The notes below the pieces were generated by a model that did not search any database, was not told where the DNA came from, and worked only from the letters and a program-made list of their open reading frames with translations. Shown in pieces: positions 25,205-32,931 of a stretch of DNA of 64,000 nucleotides. The number at the start of each line of letters is the position of its first letter. Positions within the stretch are counted from its first letter, which is position 1. A program made the translations under genes and the position numbers. This stretch comes from an uncultured Roseburia sp. Lineage in GTDB: Bacteria > Bacillota > Clostridia > Lachnospirales > Lachnospiraceae. The stretch spans positions 88,536-152,535 of the forward strand of contig CALWHT010000038.1 in assembly GCA_944380515.1 (NCBI GenBank), read 5' to 3'.

Positions 25205-26497
25205 ATGTCAATGAATCGCGAAGAAAGAAGACAAAAGAGACAGGAAGACACAAAGCAGGCGGCGGTTGTGGTTGTTATATTTATTCTGGCACTTGCGGCG
25301 GTGATCGCGGCAGCGGCGTTTGCCGTTTATCGGTTTTGGCCGAGGAACGAAACACCGGCGCAGACGCCGGATACCCAGCAGACGGAGAGTGTTTTGGATA
25401 CCCAGGAGCCGGAGAGCGAGGCGCCGGAAGCGGCCGTTGACCCTCTGACGGAACAGGCACAGCAGGTAGTATCAGGCATGACGTTGGAGGACAAGCTCGC
25501 CCAGATGTTTGTGATCACGCCGGAGGCACTGACCGGCTACGCGAACGTGACGGCGGCCGGGGATACCACAAAGGAGGCTTATAACAGCCGGCCGGTGGGC
25601 GGTATTATCTATATGCAGGAAAATCTTCTGGGCACGGAGCAGGTGACGGAAATGCTCACCAATATGCAGAATATTGCCATTGAGCGCACCGGGCTTCCGG
25701 CGTTTTTAAGCGTGGACGAGGAGGGCGGTACGGTAACCCGTATTGCCGGAAATGAAGCCTTCGGTGTCAACGACGTGGGCAATATGAGCGACATCGGGGC
25801 GACCGGGGATTCCCAGAACGCCTACAATGCGGGAAGCACGATCGGCGGATATCTAAAGAATCTCGGGTTTAATGTGGATTTCGCGCCGGTGGCGGATGTA
25901 CTCACCAATTCGGCCAATACGGCAATCGGCACCCGTTCGTTCGGCTCGGATGCCAATGTGGTGGCGGATATGGTAAGCGCGGAGCTTGAGGGATTATTAA
26001 GCCAGGGCGTTTACGGCGTTGTGAAGCATTTTCCGGGGCACGGCGGAACCGACGGCGATTCCCATGACGGGGCCGTGACGCTGGATAAGACGCTCGAGGA
26101 GCTGACGGCGGCGGAGCTGGTTCCGTTCCAGCGCGCGGTGGATGACGGCGTGTCCTTTGTGATGGTCGGCCACATTTCAGTTCCGCAGGTAGTCGGGGAT
26201 AATACGCCGGCATCCCTGTCGCAGCGGATGGTGACGGGCGTTCTGCGGGAGCAGCTCGGCTATCAGGGAATCGTGATTACCGATGCCATGAATATGGTAG
26301 CGGTCACAAACAGCTATACGGCGGATCAGGCGGCGGTGATGGCGGTCAATGCAGGAGTGGATATGATTCTGATGCCCCAGGATTATGAGACTGCCTACAA
26401 CGGGCTTTTAGCGGCGGTGCAGGACGGTACGATCACACAGGAACGCATCGACGAATCCGTGGTGCGGATTGTTAAGATAAAATTGCAGATGCAGTAA
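25205..26497 (+). CDS. Membrane-anchored GH3 beta-N-acetylhexosaminidase (NagZ-like)
   Basis: A 430-residue protein. Residues about 20-42 form a single membrane anchor, followed by a Gln/Pro/Glu-rich linker to about 80 and a GH3 catalytic domain. The NagZ signature KHFPGHGGTDGDSH (Asp-His acid/base dyad) and the nucleophile Asp360 in VITDAMNM are present, as is VDEEGGTVTRI. This points to N-acetylglucosaminidase activity on cell-wall muropeptides outside the membrane rather than beta-glucosidase. It has its own promoter after the mannan operon, so a mannan role is not implied. Length matches Gram-positive NagZ-like proteins without the extra C-terminal domain. Confidence 0.85.
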   Translation: MSMNREERRQKRQEDTKQAAVVVVIFILALAAVIAAAAFAVYRFWPRNETPAQTPDTQQTESVLDTQEPESEAPEAAVDPLTEQAQQVVSGMTLEDKLAQMFVITPEALTGYANVTAAGDTTKEAYNSRPVGGIIYMQENLLGTEQVTEMLTNMQNIAIERTGLPAFLSVDEEGGTVTRIAGNEAFGVNDVGNMSDIGATGDSQNAYNAGSTIGGYLKNLGFNVDFAPVADVLTNSANTAIGTRSFGSDANVVADMVSAELEGLLSQGVYGVVKHFPGHGGTDGDSHDGAVTLDKTLEELTAAELVPFQRAVDDGVSFVMVGHISVPQVVGDNTPASLSQRMVTGVLREQLGYQGIVITDAMNMVAVTNSYTADQAAVMAVNAGVDMILMPQDYETAYNGLLAAVQDGTITQERIDESVVRIVKIKLQMQ

Positions 26498-26517
26498 AAA
26501 ATAATATTTTTTGGAAA

Positions 26518-26543
26518 AGAGCGCAACCATTCGGCTGCGCTCT
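26518..26543 (+). terminator. Terminator after the GH3 gene
   Basis: AGAGCGCA (26518-26525) and TGCGCTCT (26536-26543) form an 8-base-pair stem with a 10-base loop, followed by the T-rich GCGTCTTTCTTT. The serpin gene starts 50 bases later. Confidence 0.7.
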
Positions 26544-26592
26544 GCGTCTTTCTTTATGAAAAGAGAAAAAATCTTTTTAAGGAGGGAGAGCC

Positions 26593-27870
26593 ATGAAAAA
26601 GAGTTTTTATCGAAGCACGGCGGCTGTTCTGGCTGCAGGTATTTGTACCGCGGCGCTTGCCGGCTGTACAACGGGCGATGCGGGCTTATCAAAGGGGACA
26701 AAAAGCCTGACCGAGGGGTATGAGACCGCAGCGGCGGATACAGGAGCCACCTTGGAGGAAAGCTTTCGGGAGAGCTATGCGGATTTTGCCCTGCGGCTGT
26801 TTCAGAAAAGCTATGATTCCGAACAGAACACGATGATTTCCCCGTATTCGGTGATGATGGCGCTTGCCATGGCGGCAAACGGGGCGCAGGGAGAGACGCT
26901 TGCCCAGATGGAGCGGGTACTGGGCGGGGAGACTGCCCTGGAAGACTTAAGCGGACAGCTTTCTCTGTTAAAATCCCGGATGCCGGACGGGGAAGGGGGA
27001 CGGCTTTTAACGGCCAATTCCATCTGGTACCGCAGCAATGATGATAATTTTGAGCCCAGGGAGGATTTTCTTTCCTATAATGCAAAGCATTACGGGGCGG
27101 AGATTTTTGCGGCGGAGTTTGACGGGGATACGCTTGACGATATAAACCGGTGGGTGTCAGAGCACACGGATGGTATGATTGGGGACATCTTAGACAGGAT
27201 TCCCGATGATGCGCTGATGTATCTGATCAATGCGGTGGCCTTTGATGCGGAATGGGAGGATGCGTATGAGACAAATCAGATTCACGACGCGCAGTTTTCG
27301 GGTGCGGATGGGACAGTGACCACCGTGCCGATGATGTATTCGGAGGAAAACGGGTACTTGAAGGAGGAGCATGCAAGCGGCTTTATTAAGCCTTATCGGG
27401 AGGGCTACCGCTTTGTGGCGCTTCTGCCCGAGGAGGGAATGGAGCTTGGCGACTATATCAGCCAAATGAGCGGAGAGACGTTTTTAGAGACAATCGCCAA
27501 TGCGGATAATATCGCGGTGGAGGCAGGGCTGCCGAAGTTTGAGGCAGAGACAAAGCTGGAGCTTTCGAAGCTTCTTGCGGCGCTTGGCATGGCGGACGCC
27601 TTTGATGAGGAAAATGCGGACTTTTCCGGTATGGGTTCCTGCAAGGACGGCTCGAATATTTATATCAGCCGGGTGATTCACCAGACGCATATCAGCGTGG
27701 ATGAGCTCGGCACAAAAGCGGGTGCGGCCACTGCGGTGGAAATGGTGGGAGAAGCGGCGATGCTGGAGACGGAGCAGGTGATTTTGGATCGTCCGTTTGT
27801 ATATGCCATCGTGGAGAACGAATCAAACCTTCCGGTATTTATCGGAGCCGTGGACGCGATAGGGGAGTAA
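26593..27870 (+). CDS. Serpin (serine protease inhibitor) lipoprotein
   Basis: A 425-residue protein. The signal peptide ends in a LAGC lipobox (Cys near residue 25), so it should be lipid-anchored on the outer membrane face. A complete serpin fold follows (NTMISPYSVMMALAMAANGAQGETLAQM, LINAVAFDAEWED, FVALLPEEG, ISRVIHQTHISVDELGTKAGAATAVEMV, RPFVYAIVENESNLPVFIGAVD). The hinge GTKAGAATA has small residues as in inhibitory serpins, although P13 is Lys. Counting from the hinge puts P1 near the Glu of MVGEAA; this is uncertain by a few residues. Gut clostridial serpins (siropins of Eubacterium siraeum) inhibit host neutrophil proteases. Next gene begins 2 bases after the stop. Confidence 0.9.
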   Translation: MKKSFYRSTAAVLAAGICTAALAGCTTGDAGLSKGTKSLTEGYETAAADTGATLEESFRESYADFALRLFQKSYDSEQNTMISPYSVMMALAMAANGAQGETLAQMERVLGGETALEDLSGQLSLLKSRMPDGEGGRLLTANSIWYRSNDDNFEPREDFLSYNAKHYGAEIFAAEFDGDTLDDINRWVSEHTDGMIGDILDRIPDDALMYLINAVAFDAEWEDAYETNQIHDAQFSGADGTVTTVPMMYSEENGYLKEEHASGFIKPYREGYRFVALLPEEGMELGDYISQMSGETFLETIANADNIAVEAGLPKFEAETKLELSKLLAALGMADAFDEENADFSGMGSCKDGSNIYISRVIHQTHISVDELGTKAGAATAVEMVGEAAMLETEQVILDRPFVYAIVENESNLPVFIGAVDAIGE

Positions 27871-27872
27871 GC

Positions 27873-28082
27873 ATGGAAGATGAAAAAATCATTGATTTAT
27901 ATTGGGAAAAAACGCTGCGCCGGGAAAACAGGATGATTTTTGTGCGGAGATATTGGTATATGGATAGTATCGCGGACATTGCCGGAAGGTTCGGTATCAG
28001 CGAGAGCAGTGTAAAGTCTTCACTGTTTCGCGTAAGAAACCGGTTCCGGGAGCATTTGGCGCGGGAAGGAATCGAGGTGTGA
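27873..28082 (+). CDS. Internally deleted sigma-70-like factor: N-terminal tip plus region 4 only
   Basis: A 69-residue protein. Its first residues, MEDEKIIDLYWEK, match the usual N-terminus of full-length (about 170-180 residue) Lachnospiraceae sigma factors. The next residues, TLRRENRMIFVRRYWYMDSI, match the beginning of their region 4, which continues with a helix-turn-helix (IADIAGRFGISESSVKSSLFRVRNRF) to the natural C-terminus. Regions 2 and 3 (about 100 residues), which bind the -10 element and core polymerase, are missing in frame. The serpin gene ends 2 bases upstream, so the missing part is not in another frame nearby. It could be a decayed gene, a split-sigma subunit like RsoA/SigO pairs, or a DNA-binding adaptor. 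It is followed by a membrane partner gene 4 bases later. Confidence 0.75.
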   Translation: MEDEKIIDLYWEKTLRRENRMIFVRRYWYMDSIADIAGRFGISESSVKSSLFRVRNRFREHLAREGIEV

Positions 28083-28086
28083 GGCG

Positions 28087-28881
28087 ATGAGACTGGACGA
28101 TTTGGTGGATGCAATCGGGAAAATAAATCCCAGGTATGTAAAGGAAGCGGAGGAAGGCGGGAAAAAGAAAAGAATATCTGCCCCGGTATGGCTTTCTCTT
28201 GCCGCCTGTCTGGCGCTGGTGCTGACCGGGAGCTATCTCGGGCTGCGTTTCGGCGGTGAGGCGGGCGGCGGGGCGCCGGAGGGAAGTCCCGCAGCTTCCG
28301 GCGTGCCGGAAAACCAGGCAGCAGAAGCGGATGCCGTGTCGGATGAGGCGATTGACGGGGCAGCAGCGCCCGAAGAAGCGCCGGAACTGATATATAATGA
28401 AATCAGAGAGCTGGAGTACATGATCGTGGATATGGAAGCGCCCGCGCGCATCGAACAGGTTGACGCGGAGGGACTCGAGGCGTATTTTGCCGTTCCCATT
28501 CTGCCGGGGGTTCTGCCGGAGGACCTTTCCTTGCAGGCGGAAGAGTTTGCAATAGGCTATAATGAGGAAGGAGCGGCAATCGACGATAACAATGAGCTTT
28601 TGTATGCGGACGCGTCGAAAGAGCGCAGTCTTACCGTGGGTGTCCGGACGACGGAGTCGGGGGAAATTACACGGTTTGCCGATTCGGATTTGGAAACCTC
28701 AGAGGTCTGCGGCGTGGAGGTGACGGCCGCGCATTACAGGAACGGAGAGAAAGAAGACTGCTATATCGCGCAGTTTGAGAGGGGCGGAGTCATGTTTACG
28801 GTGCAGAGTGAAAATCTCAGCGAGGATGACTTTACGGCGGCGGTGTGCAGTCTGTTGGAACAGGCAGAGTCAGGAAACTGA
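28087..28881 (+). CDS. Single-pass membrane protein, presumed anti-sigma or sigma-partner
   Basis: A 264-residue protein. The N-terminal 34 residues (RLDDLVDAIGKINPRYVKEAEE) are cytoplasmic and resemble the short sigma-contacting tails of clostridial proteins encoded beside such sigma genes. A single membrane segment follows (VWLSLAACLALVLTGSYLGL), then a Gly/Pro/Ala/Glu linker and an extracytoplasmic alpha/beta domain with no family I recognise. The position 4 bases after the truncated sigma gene suggests a partner, but the remaining sigma fragment has lost the parts an anti-sigma usually grips. The last codons form the 5' arm of the operon terminator. Confidence 0.65.
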   Translation: MRLDDLVDAIGKINPRYVKEAEEGGKKKRISAPVWLSLAACLALVLTGSYLGLRFGGEAGGGAPEGSPAASGVPENQAAEADAVSDEAIDGAAAPEEAPELIYNEIRELEYMIVDMEAPARIEQVDAEGLEAYFAVPILPGVLPEDLSLQAEEFAIGYNEEGAAIDDNNELLYADASKERSLTVGVRTTESGEITRFADSDLETSEVCGVEVTAAHYRNGEKEDCYIAQFERGGVMFTVQSENLSEDDFTAAVCSLLEQAESGN

Positions 28882-28892
28882 CTCTGCCTGTT
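28859..28892 (+). terminator. Terminator overlapping the end of the membrane-partner gene
   Basis: A perfect 15-base-pair stem (28859-28873 with 28878-28892) with a GAAA tetraloop is followed by TTG. Its 5' arm encodes the last residues of the upstream gene and the stop codon TGA (28879-28881) lies in the 3' arm. It ends the serpin-sigma-membrane protein operon. Confidence 0.85.
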
Positions 28893-28931
28893 TTGTACGG
28901 CGGATACCGTTTTGCCGAAAACGTAAAAGGA

Positions 28932-29438
28932 TTACCGTGCGAGAATATCGATGACTTCCGCGATATACATTGTGTGCATATCCTTATCTTTGTACCATTT
29001 GTCCGCAAGCTCCGGAAGGAGGAAGGAGTCCTCGGTGATTCTGGTAGAGGACATCTTTTTGCAGAGAAGGATGAGATTTCCCTCGTCGACGAAGGGGATG
29101 CTGTGACGGAAGGCGGGAGTCAGCCCTGCGCCTGCAAATTTATCGCCCTCGCGCCCGGAATGGCTCCCGCAGTAATTTAACGCCGGACGGTAATCTTCGC
29201 TCAAAAAGCTTAAGGAGAAAAATTCTCCGTTGTCAATCAGTTCTTTGGTGTAGCGCGAATCACGCACAAAGACGAAAACGACGTTTTTGCCCCACATCAC
29301 GCCGACACCGCCCCAGCTGATGGTCATGGTGTTCGCTTTTGCCTTTGAGCCTGCCGTAAGCAGCGCCCACTCTTTTCCGATTTTTGTAAACGGGTCAAAC
29401 TCCAGCATATCCGCCGGTAAAGGTTGAAATGTATGCAT
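28932..29438 (-). CDS. Flavin reductase-like FMN-binding protein
   Basis: A 168-residue soluble protein of the flavin reductase/flavoredoxin type. Landmarks: KEWALLTAGSKAKANTMTISWGGVGVMWGKNVVFVFVRDSRYTKELI (flavin-binding split barrel) and the GREGDKFAGAGLTP segment. It probably binds FMN and handles electrons or reduces a small substrate; the partner is unknown. It has its own promoter on the minus strand, divergent from the ECF S component gene. Confidence 0.85.
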   Translation of the reverse strand: MHTFQPLPADMLEFDPFTKIGKEWALLTAGSKAKANTMTISWGGVGVMWGKNVVFVFVRDSRYTKELIDNGEFFSLSFLSEDYRPALNYCGSHSGREGDKFAGAGLTPAFRHSIPFVDEGNLILLCKKMSSTRITEDSFLLPELADKWYKDKDMHTMYIAEVIDILAR

Positions 29439-29476
29439 TGTATACTCCTTTTCCTTTTTTTGTTATTCCTGTAGTT

Positions 29477-29505
29477 ATTATAAGAGTTATCAGGGGAAAT
29501 GGCAA
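29477..29505 (-). promoter_or_regulatory. Promoter of the flavin reductase-like gene
   Basis: On the minus strand, TTGCCA (29505-29500), a 17-base spacer and TATAAT (29482-29477). It lies back to back with the plus-strand promoter at 29514. Confidence 0.75.
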
Positions 29506-29513
29506 GCCGGGGG

Positions 29514-29543
29514 TTGACTTTTGCCTCCCTTTTATACTATGCT
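29514..29543 (+). promoter_or_regulatory. Promoter and short leader hairpin of the second ECF S gene
   Basis: TTGACT at 29514-29519, an 18-base spacer and TATGCT at 29538-29543. Just downstream, GGGCGC/GCGCCC (29549-29566) forms a perfect 6-base-pair hairpin at the expected 5' end of the RNA. I could not match the 70-base leader to a known vitamin riboswitch. Confidence 0.6.
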
Positions 29544-29615
29544 TACCGGGGCGCATTTAAGCGCCCGATTCTTATGGAAAGACATTTGTCTGAACAACGA
29601 GAGGAGAGAACTATC

Positions 29616-30044
29616 ATGAAAATTTCAACAAAACAAATTACAACCACGGCGGTACTTTTGGCAATCTGTATCGTAAGTCAGTTTTTTAAGAACGCCAGCG
29701 TTTATATCACAGGCCCGATTATCAACGCCTGTCTGATCCTTGCGGTGCTCAGTGTCGGGACGGCATGCGGTCTGATTCTTGCGGTCGTTGTGCGTCTGAT
29801 TACACGCAAAGTCAAAGGAAACGGCGGCCTCATTGCGGGGATGGCGGCAGGCTCCGTGTTAAAAGCCCTGTTTATGGGAATTGTCATATCGTTGATTTTA
29901 ATCCCGGCCCTGCTTCCCGAAGCGATGCTGCCGAATATGGCCGTATTCCAGACCACATTTTCAGTGACACAGCTTATTACCTCGCTTATCGGCAGCGTTT
30001 ACGCCTATATTATCTGGATTCCGCTGAAAAAGGTGATGGCATAA
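29616..30044 (+). CDS. Small ECF transporter S component, substrate unknown
   Basis: A 142-residue, five- or six-segment membrane protein opening MKISTKQITTTAVLLAICIVSQFFKN, typical of short ECF substrate-specific components (PF12822-like). The start at 29616 is set by GAGGAGAG 8 bases upstream. The conserved N-terminal Ala-Leu-rich helix that contacts EcfT is visible. No module genes are nearby and the ligand is not known. The gene is separate from, and not closely similar to, the S component at 147-725. Confidence 0.75.
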   Translation: MKISTKQITTTAVLLAICIVSQFFKNASVYITGPIINACLILAVLSVGTACGLILAVVVRLITRKVKGNGGLIAGMAAGSVLKALFMGIVISLILIPALLPEAMLPNMAVFQTTFSVTQLITSLIGSVYAYIIWIPLKKVMA

Positions 30045-30113
30045 CAGATAATTATAATTAAAGGAAAGTTCCATAACCAAATGGAATGGCAAATATAAGC
30101 CTTCGGAATAATC

Positions 30114-30142
30114 TTGACACTAAAAAAAGAAAGTATCATAAT
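30114..30142 (+). promoter_or_regulatory. Promoter of the branched-chain aminotransferase gene
   Basis: TTGACA at 30114-30119, a 17-base spacer and CATAAT at 30137-30142, 43 bases before the start codon. Confidence 0.8.
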
Positions 30143-30185
30143 GGTTTGCAGAAACAGGAAATCGATTGGAATCGGAGGCGAGGTT

Positions 30186-31250
30186 ATGGATATCAGATTC
30201 GTAAAAAGAGATAAGTTAAAGGAAAAACCGGATCAGAAACATCTCGGTTTTGGTAAATACATGACGGACTATATGTTCGTGATGGATTGGACGAAGGAGG
30301 AAGGCTGGAAGGATGCGAGAATCGTGCCGTATGAGCCGATTACGCTGGATCCCGCGTGCGTGACGCTGCATTATGCGCAGGAGACCTTTGAGGGGTTGAA
30401 GGCGTACCGTACCGCCGAGGGCAAAATTCAGCTTTTCCGCCCGGAGATGAACGCAAAGAGAATGATCCGCTCCAACGAGCGGCTTTGTATGCCGGCATTT
30501 CCGGTTGATATGTTTGTAGAGGCCATTGAGGAACTTGTGAAGGTAGAGCGTGACTGGGTTCCGTCGGAGCCGGAGACCTCCCTTTATATCCGTCCGTTTA
30601 TGTTTGCGACGGAGTCGGCGCTCGGCGTACATATGGCTACCGCATATAAGTTTATGGTAATCTGCTGCCCGGTCGGCGCTTACTATGCGGAGGGCATCAA
30701 TCCGGTTAAGATTCTTGTGGAGGACGAGCTGGTGCGCGCCGTAAAGGGCGGCACAGGCTTTACCAAGTGCGGCGGCAATTATGCCGGATCTATTTTAGGA
30801 CAGGTAAAGGCGGAAAAGATGGGATACTCCCAGGTGCTCTGGCTCGACGGCGAGCACCGCAAATATGTCGAGGAAGTGGGAACCATGAACATTATGTTCA
30901 AGATTGCGGGCGAGATTTACACCGCTCCTATCGAGGGAACCGTACTTGCCGGCGTGACGAGGGATTCCATGATTCATATATTGAAGGATTGGGGCTATAA
31001 GGTAAACGAGACGAGGCTGTCTATCGACGATCTGATGAGGGCGGGACATGACGGAACGCTCGAGGAGGTATTCGGAACGGGAACGGCGGCCGTGATTTCG
31101 CCGGTCGGAGAGCTCCGTTATAAGGATGACGTGGTGACGGTCAATGACTTTAAAATCGGCGAGCTGACACAGAAGCTTTACGATACCCTTACCGGAATCC
31201 AGTGGGGCAAGCTGCCGGACAAATACGGCTGGACAGTAGAAGTAAAATAA
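30186..31250 (+). CDS. ilvE: Branched-chain amino acid aminotransferase
   Basis: A 354-residue class IV PLP aminotransferase of the longer (BCAT type II) form. The PLP lysine lies in GGTGFTKCGGNYAGSI, and EEVGTMNIMFKI and LAGVTRDSMIHI are standard BCAT motifs, as are the N-terminal LHYAQETFEGLKAYRT and YIRPFMFATE. It makes or degrades leucine, isoleucine and valine with glutamate/2-oxoglutarate. The start at 30186 follows GGAGGCGAGG. It is monocistronic between its own promoter and terminator. Confidence 0.95.
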   Translation: MDIRFVKRDKLKEKPDQKHLGFGKYMTDYMFVMDWTKEEGWKDARIVPYEPITLDPACVTLHYAQETFEGLKAYRTAEGKIQLFRPEMNAKRMIRSNERLCMPAFPVDMFVEAIEELVKVERDWVPSEPETSLYIRPFMFATESALGVHMATAYKFMVICCPVGAYYAEGINPVKILVEDELVRAVKGGTGFTKCGGNYAGSILGQVKAEKMGYSQVLWLDGEHRKYVEEVGTMNIMFKIAGEIYTAPIEGTVLAGVTRDSMIHILKDWGYKVNETRLSIDDLMRAGHDGTLEEVFGTGTAAVISPVGELRYKDDVVTVNDFKIGELTQKLYDTLTGIQWGKLPDKYGWTVEVK

Positions 31251-31268
31251 AAAATACGGAAAGCGCAG

Positions 31269-31315
31269 GGGCGTCCTGACGAAGCTGTAAATGCTTCCGA
31301 CAGGGCGCCCTTTTT
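31269..31315 (+). terminator. Terminator of the aminotransferase gene
   Basis: GGGCGTCCTG (31269-31278) pairs with CAGGGCGCCC (31301-31310) with one G-U; an inner GAAGC/GCTTC pair follows, then TTTTT at 31311-31315. Confidence 0.85.
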
Positions 31316-31523
31316 GCGTGATACGGAAATGTACGGGCCAAGTAGAGTGAGATAGTGAGAATGGGCACAATGACGTAGTATAAAAAAGAAAAAATAATAT
31401 CTGAAAGTCAAACTGCATAATAAACAAGGATATTAATTGTAAATATTGACTATTCTATACAAAGAAAAAGAAGAATTTTCAAGGAAGACAGAAGAATATT
31501 GTATGTTTTTTTCAATCTGCCGT

Positions 31524-31532
31524 TGCTATAAT
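31524..31532 (+). promoter_or_regulatory. Extended -10 promoter of the mgl-type operon
   Basis: TGCTATAAT at 31524-31532 is a perfect extended -10 without a clear -35, suiting control by an activator such as the YesN-like regulator downstream. The rest of 31316-31523 is AT-rich and I see no coding sequence or clear operator in it; a weak TTGT/ACAA inverted repeat lies at about 31537-31549. Confidence 0.55.
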
Positions 31533-31586
31533 GCGTTTGTAACCGACAAGGAGTTACGACAATTCTAACAACGGGAGGTTTTTGTG

Positions 31587-32720
31587 ATGAAAAAGAAAGT
31601 AGTAAGTGTAATTTTAGCAACGGCAATGGTAGCTTCCATGGCGATGGGCTGCGGCGGAAACAACACAGCATCGACTAACAACGGCGCGGCGGCTGCGGAT
31701 AATGGAGCAACCACGGATAATGCGGCGGATGATGCGGCTACAGAAGCTGCGGACGCCGGAGCTGCGGCTACGGAGGCGGTGAGCGGAGACCTTGCGGATA
31801 AAAAGGTTGGTGTCTGCATTTATCAGTTTTCGGATAACTTTATGACGCTGTTCCGTACCGAGCTTGAGAGCTATTTAATCAGCCAGGGCTTTTCTCAGGA
31901 GAATATTACCATCGTTGACGGTGCGAATGACCAGGCAACGCAGACCGGACAGATTGACAGCTTTATTGCAGAGGGCGTGGATGTCCTGATTATCAACCCG
32001 GTAAACTCATCCTCCGCAGAGACGATTACAGATAAAGTAGTAGGCGCGGGAATCCCGCTGGTATATATCAACCGTGAGCCGGATGAGACAGAGCAGCAGA
32101 GATGGGAGGACAACAACTGGGATGTTACATATGTCGGCTGTGACGCACGTCAGTCCGGTACCTTCCAGGGCGAAATGATTGTAGACCTCGGACTTGACGC
32201 GGTAGACTTAAACGGAAACGGAAAAGTAGACTACGTTATGGTAGAGGGCGATCCGGAGAATATCGATGCGCAGTACCGTACCGAGTATTCTATCAAAGCA
32301 CTTGAGGATGCGGGCTGGGAAGTAAATTGTCTGTCTGACCAGGTTGGAAACTGGGCACAGGATCAGGCACAGACGATTGTTGCGAACGCGCTCGGTCAGT
32401 ACGGCACGGACGTAGAGGTTGTATTCTGTAATAATGACGCGATGGCACTTGGCGCATTGCAGGCAATCCAGAGTGCAGGACGTACGGTTGGAACGGACAT
32501 TTATCTGGTAGGTGTTGATGCATTATCCGAGGCTTTGGAGAATGTTATCAACGGAACGATGACCGGTACCGTATTCAACGACCACTTCTCACAGTCCCAC
32601 AGTGCTGCGGATGCGGCGATCAATTACCTGACAGGCGCAGGCAACGAGCACTACATCGGCTGTGATTACATCAAGGTAACCCAGGAAAATGCACAGGAAA
32701 CGCTTGACTTAGTAAAATAA
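31587..32720 (+). CDS. Galactose-type ABC transporter binding lipoprotein (MglB-like)
   Basis: A 377-residue sugar-binding lipoprotein. The lipobox MAMGCGG ends the signal peptide, and an Asn/Ala/Asp/Glu spacer runs to about residue 65. The domain follows the galactose/glucose-binding protein pattern, including the Ca2+ loop DLNGNGKVDYVMVEGDPENIDAQYRTEY, CNNDAMALGALQAIQSAG and VGVDALSEALENVINGTMTGTVFNDH. It should bind glucose or galactose-like monosaccharides. It is first in a four-gene import unit; the strong ribosome site GGGAGG and the following intercistronic hairpin suit high expression. Exact sugar is not determined by sequence. Confidence 0.9.
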   Translation: MKKKVVSVILATAMVASMAMGCGGNNTASTNNGAAAADNGATTDNAADDAATEAADAGAAATEAVSGDLADKKVGVCIYQFSDNFMTLFRTELESYLISQGFSQENITIVDGANDQATQTGQIDSFIAEGVDVLIINPVNSSSAETITDKVVGAGIPLVYINREPDETEQQRWEDNNWDVTYVGCDARQSGTFQGEMIVDLGLDAVDLNGNGKVDYVMVEGDPENIDAQYRTEYSIKALEDAGWEVNCLSDQVGNWAQDQAQTIVANALGQYGTDVEVVFCNNDAMALGALQAIQSAGRTVGTDIYLVGVDALSEALENVINGTMTGTVFNDHFSQSHSAADAAINYLTGAGNEHYIGCDYIKVTQENAQETLDLVK

Positions 32721-32730
32721 TGAAAGAAAA

Positions 32731-32768
32731 AGCGGTGCGGGGGATGCGGCAGACGCACCCCCGCCGCT
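32731..32768 (+). terminator. GC-rich intercistronic stem-loop between mglB-like and mglA-like genes
   Basis: AGCGG..CGGGGG pairs with CCCCCGCCGCT (arms 32731-32743 and 32758-32768, a 2-base bulge), with an inner TGCG/CGCA pair. No U-run follows. Such elements after binding-protein genes usually stabilise the upstream RNA and reduce readthrough. Confidence 0.65.
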
Positions 32769-32931
32769 TGCTGATAACGGGAATCCCACGGTTCCTGACT
32801 TTAAACGGCATAGCTGTGCCGGATATGAAATATTGGCAGAGAAAGGCGTGATGTCAGTATCGCGCAAAAGATGAAAATGGCAAATAACAGGCCGGGCAGT
32901 TTGGCCTGTCAGATATAGAAGGAGGAGAAAA

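Noticed and set aside
26593-27870. Serpin as a non-inhibitory storage-type protein
   Set aside because: The hinge keeps the small-residue AGAATA pattern expected for loop insertion, so an inhibitor remains the better call.
29544-29615. preQ1 or other vitamin riboswitch before the second ECF S gene
   Set aside because: The leader is short and only a plain GGGCGC/GCGCCC hairpin is visible; no known aptamer core was matched.
31535-31552. CcpA cre site downstream of the mgl-type -10
   Set aside because: Only part of the cre consensus fits, with mismatches in the right half; the palindrome is too weak.
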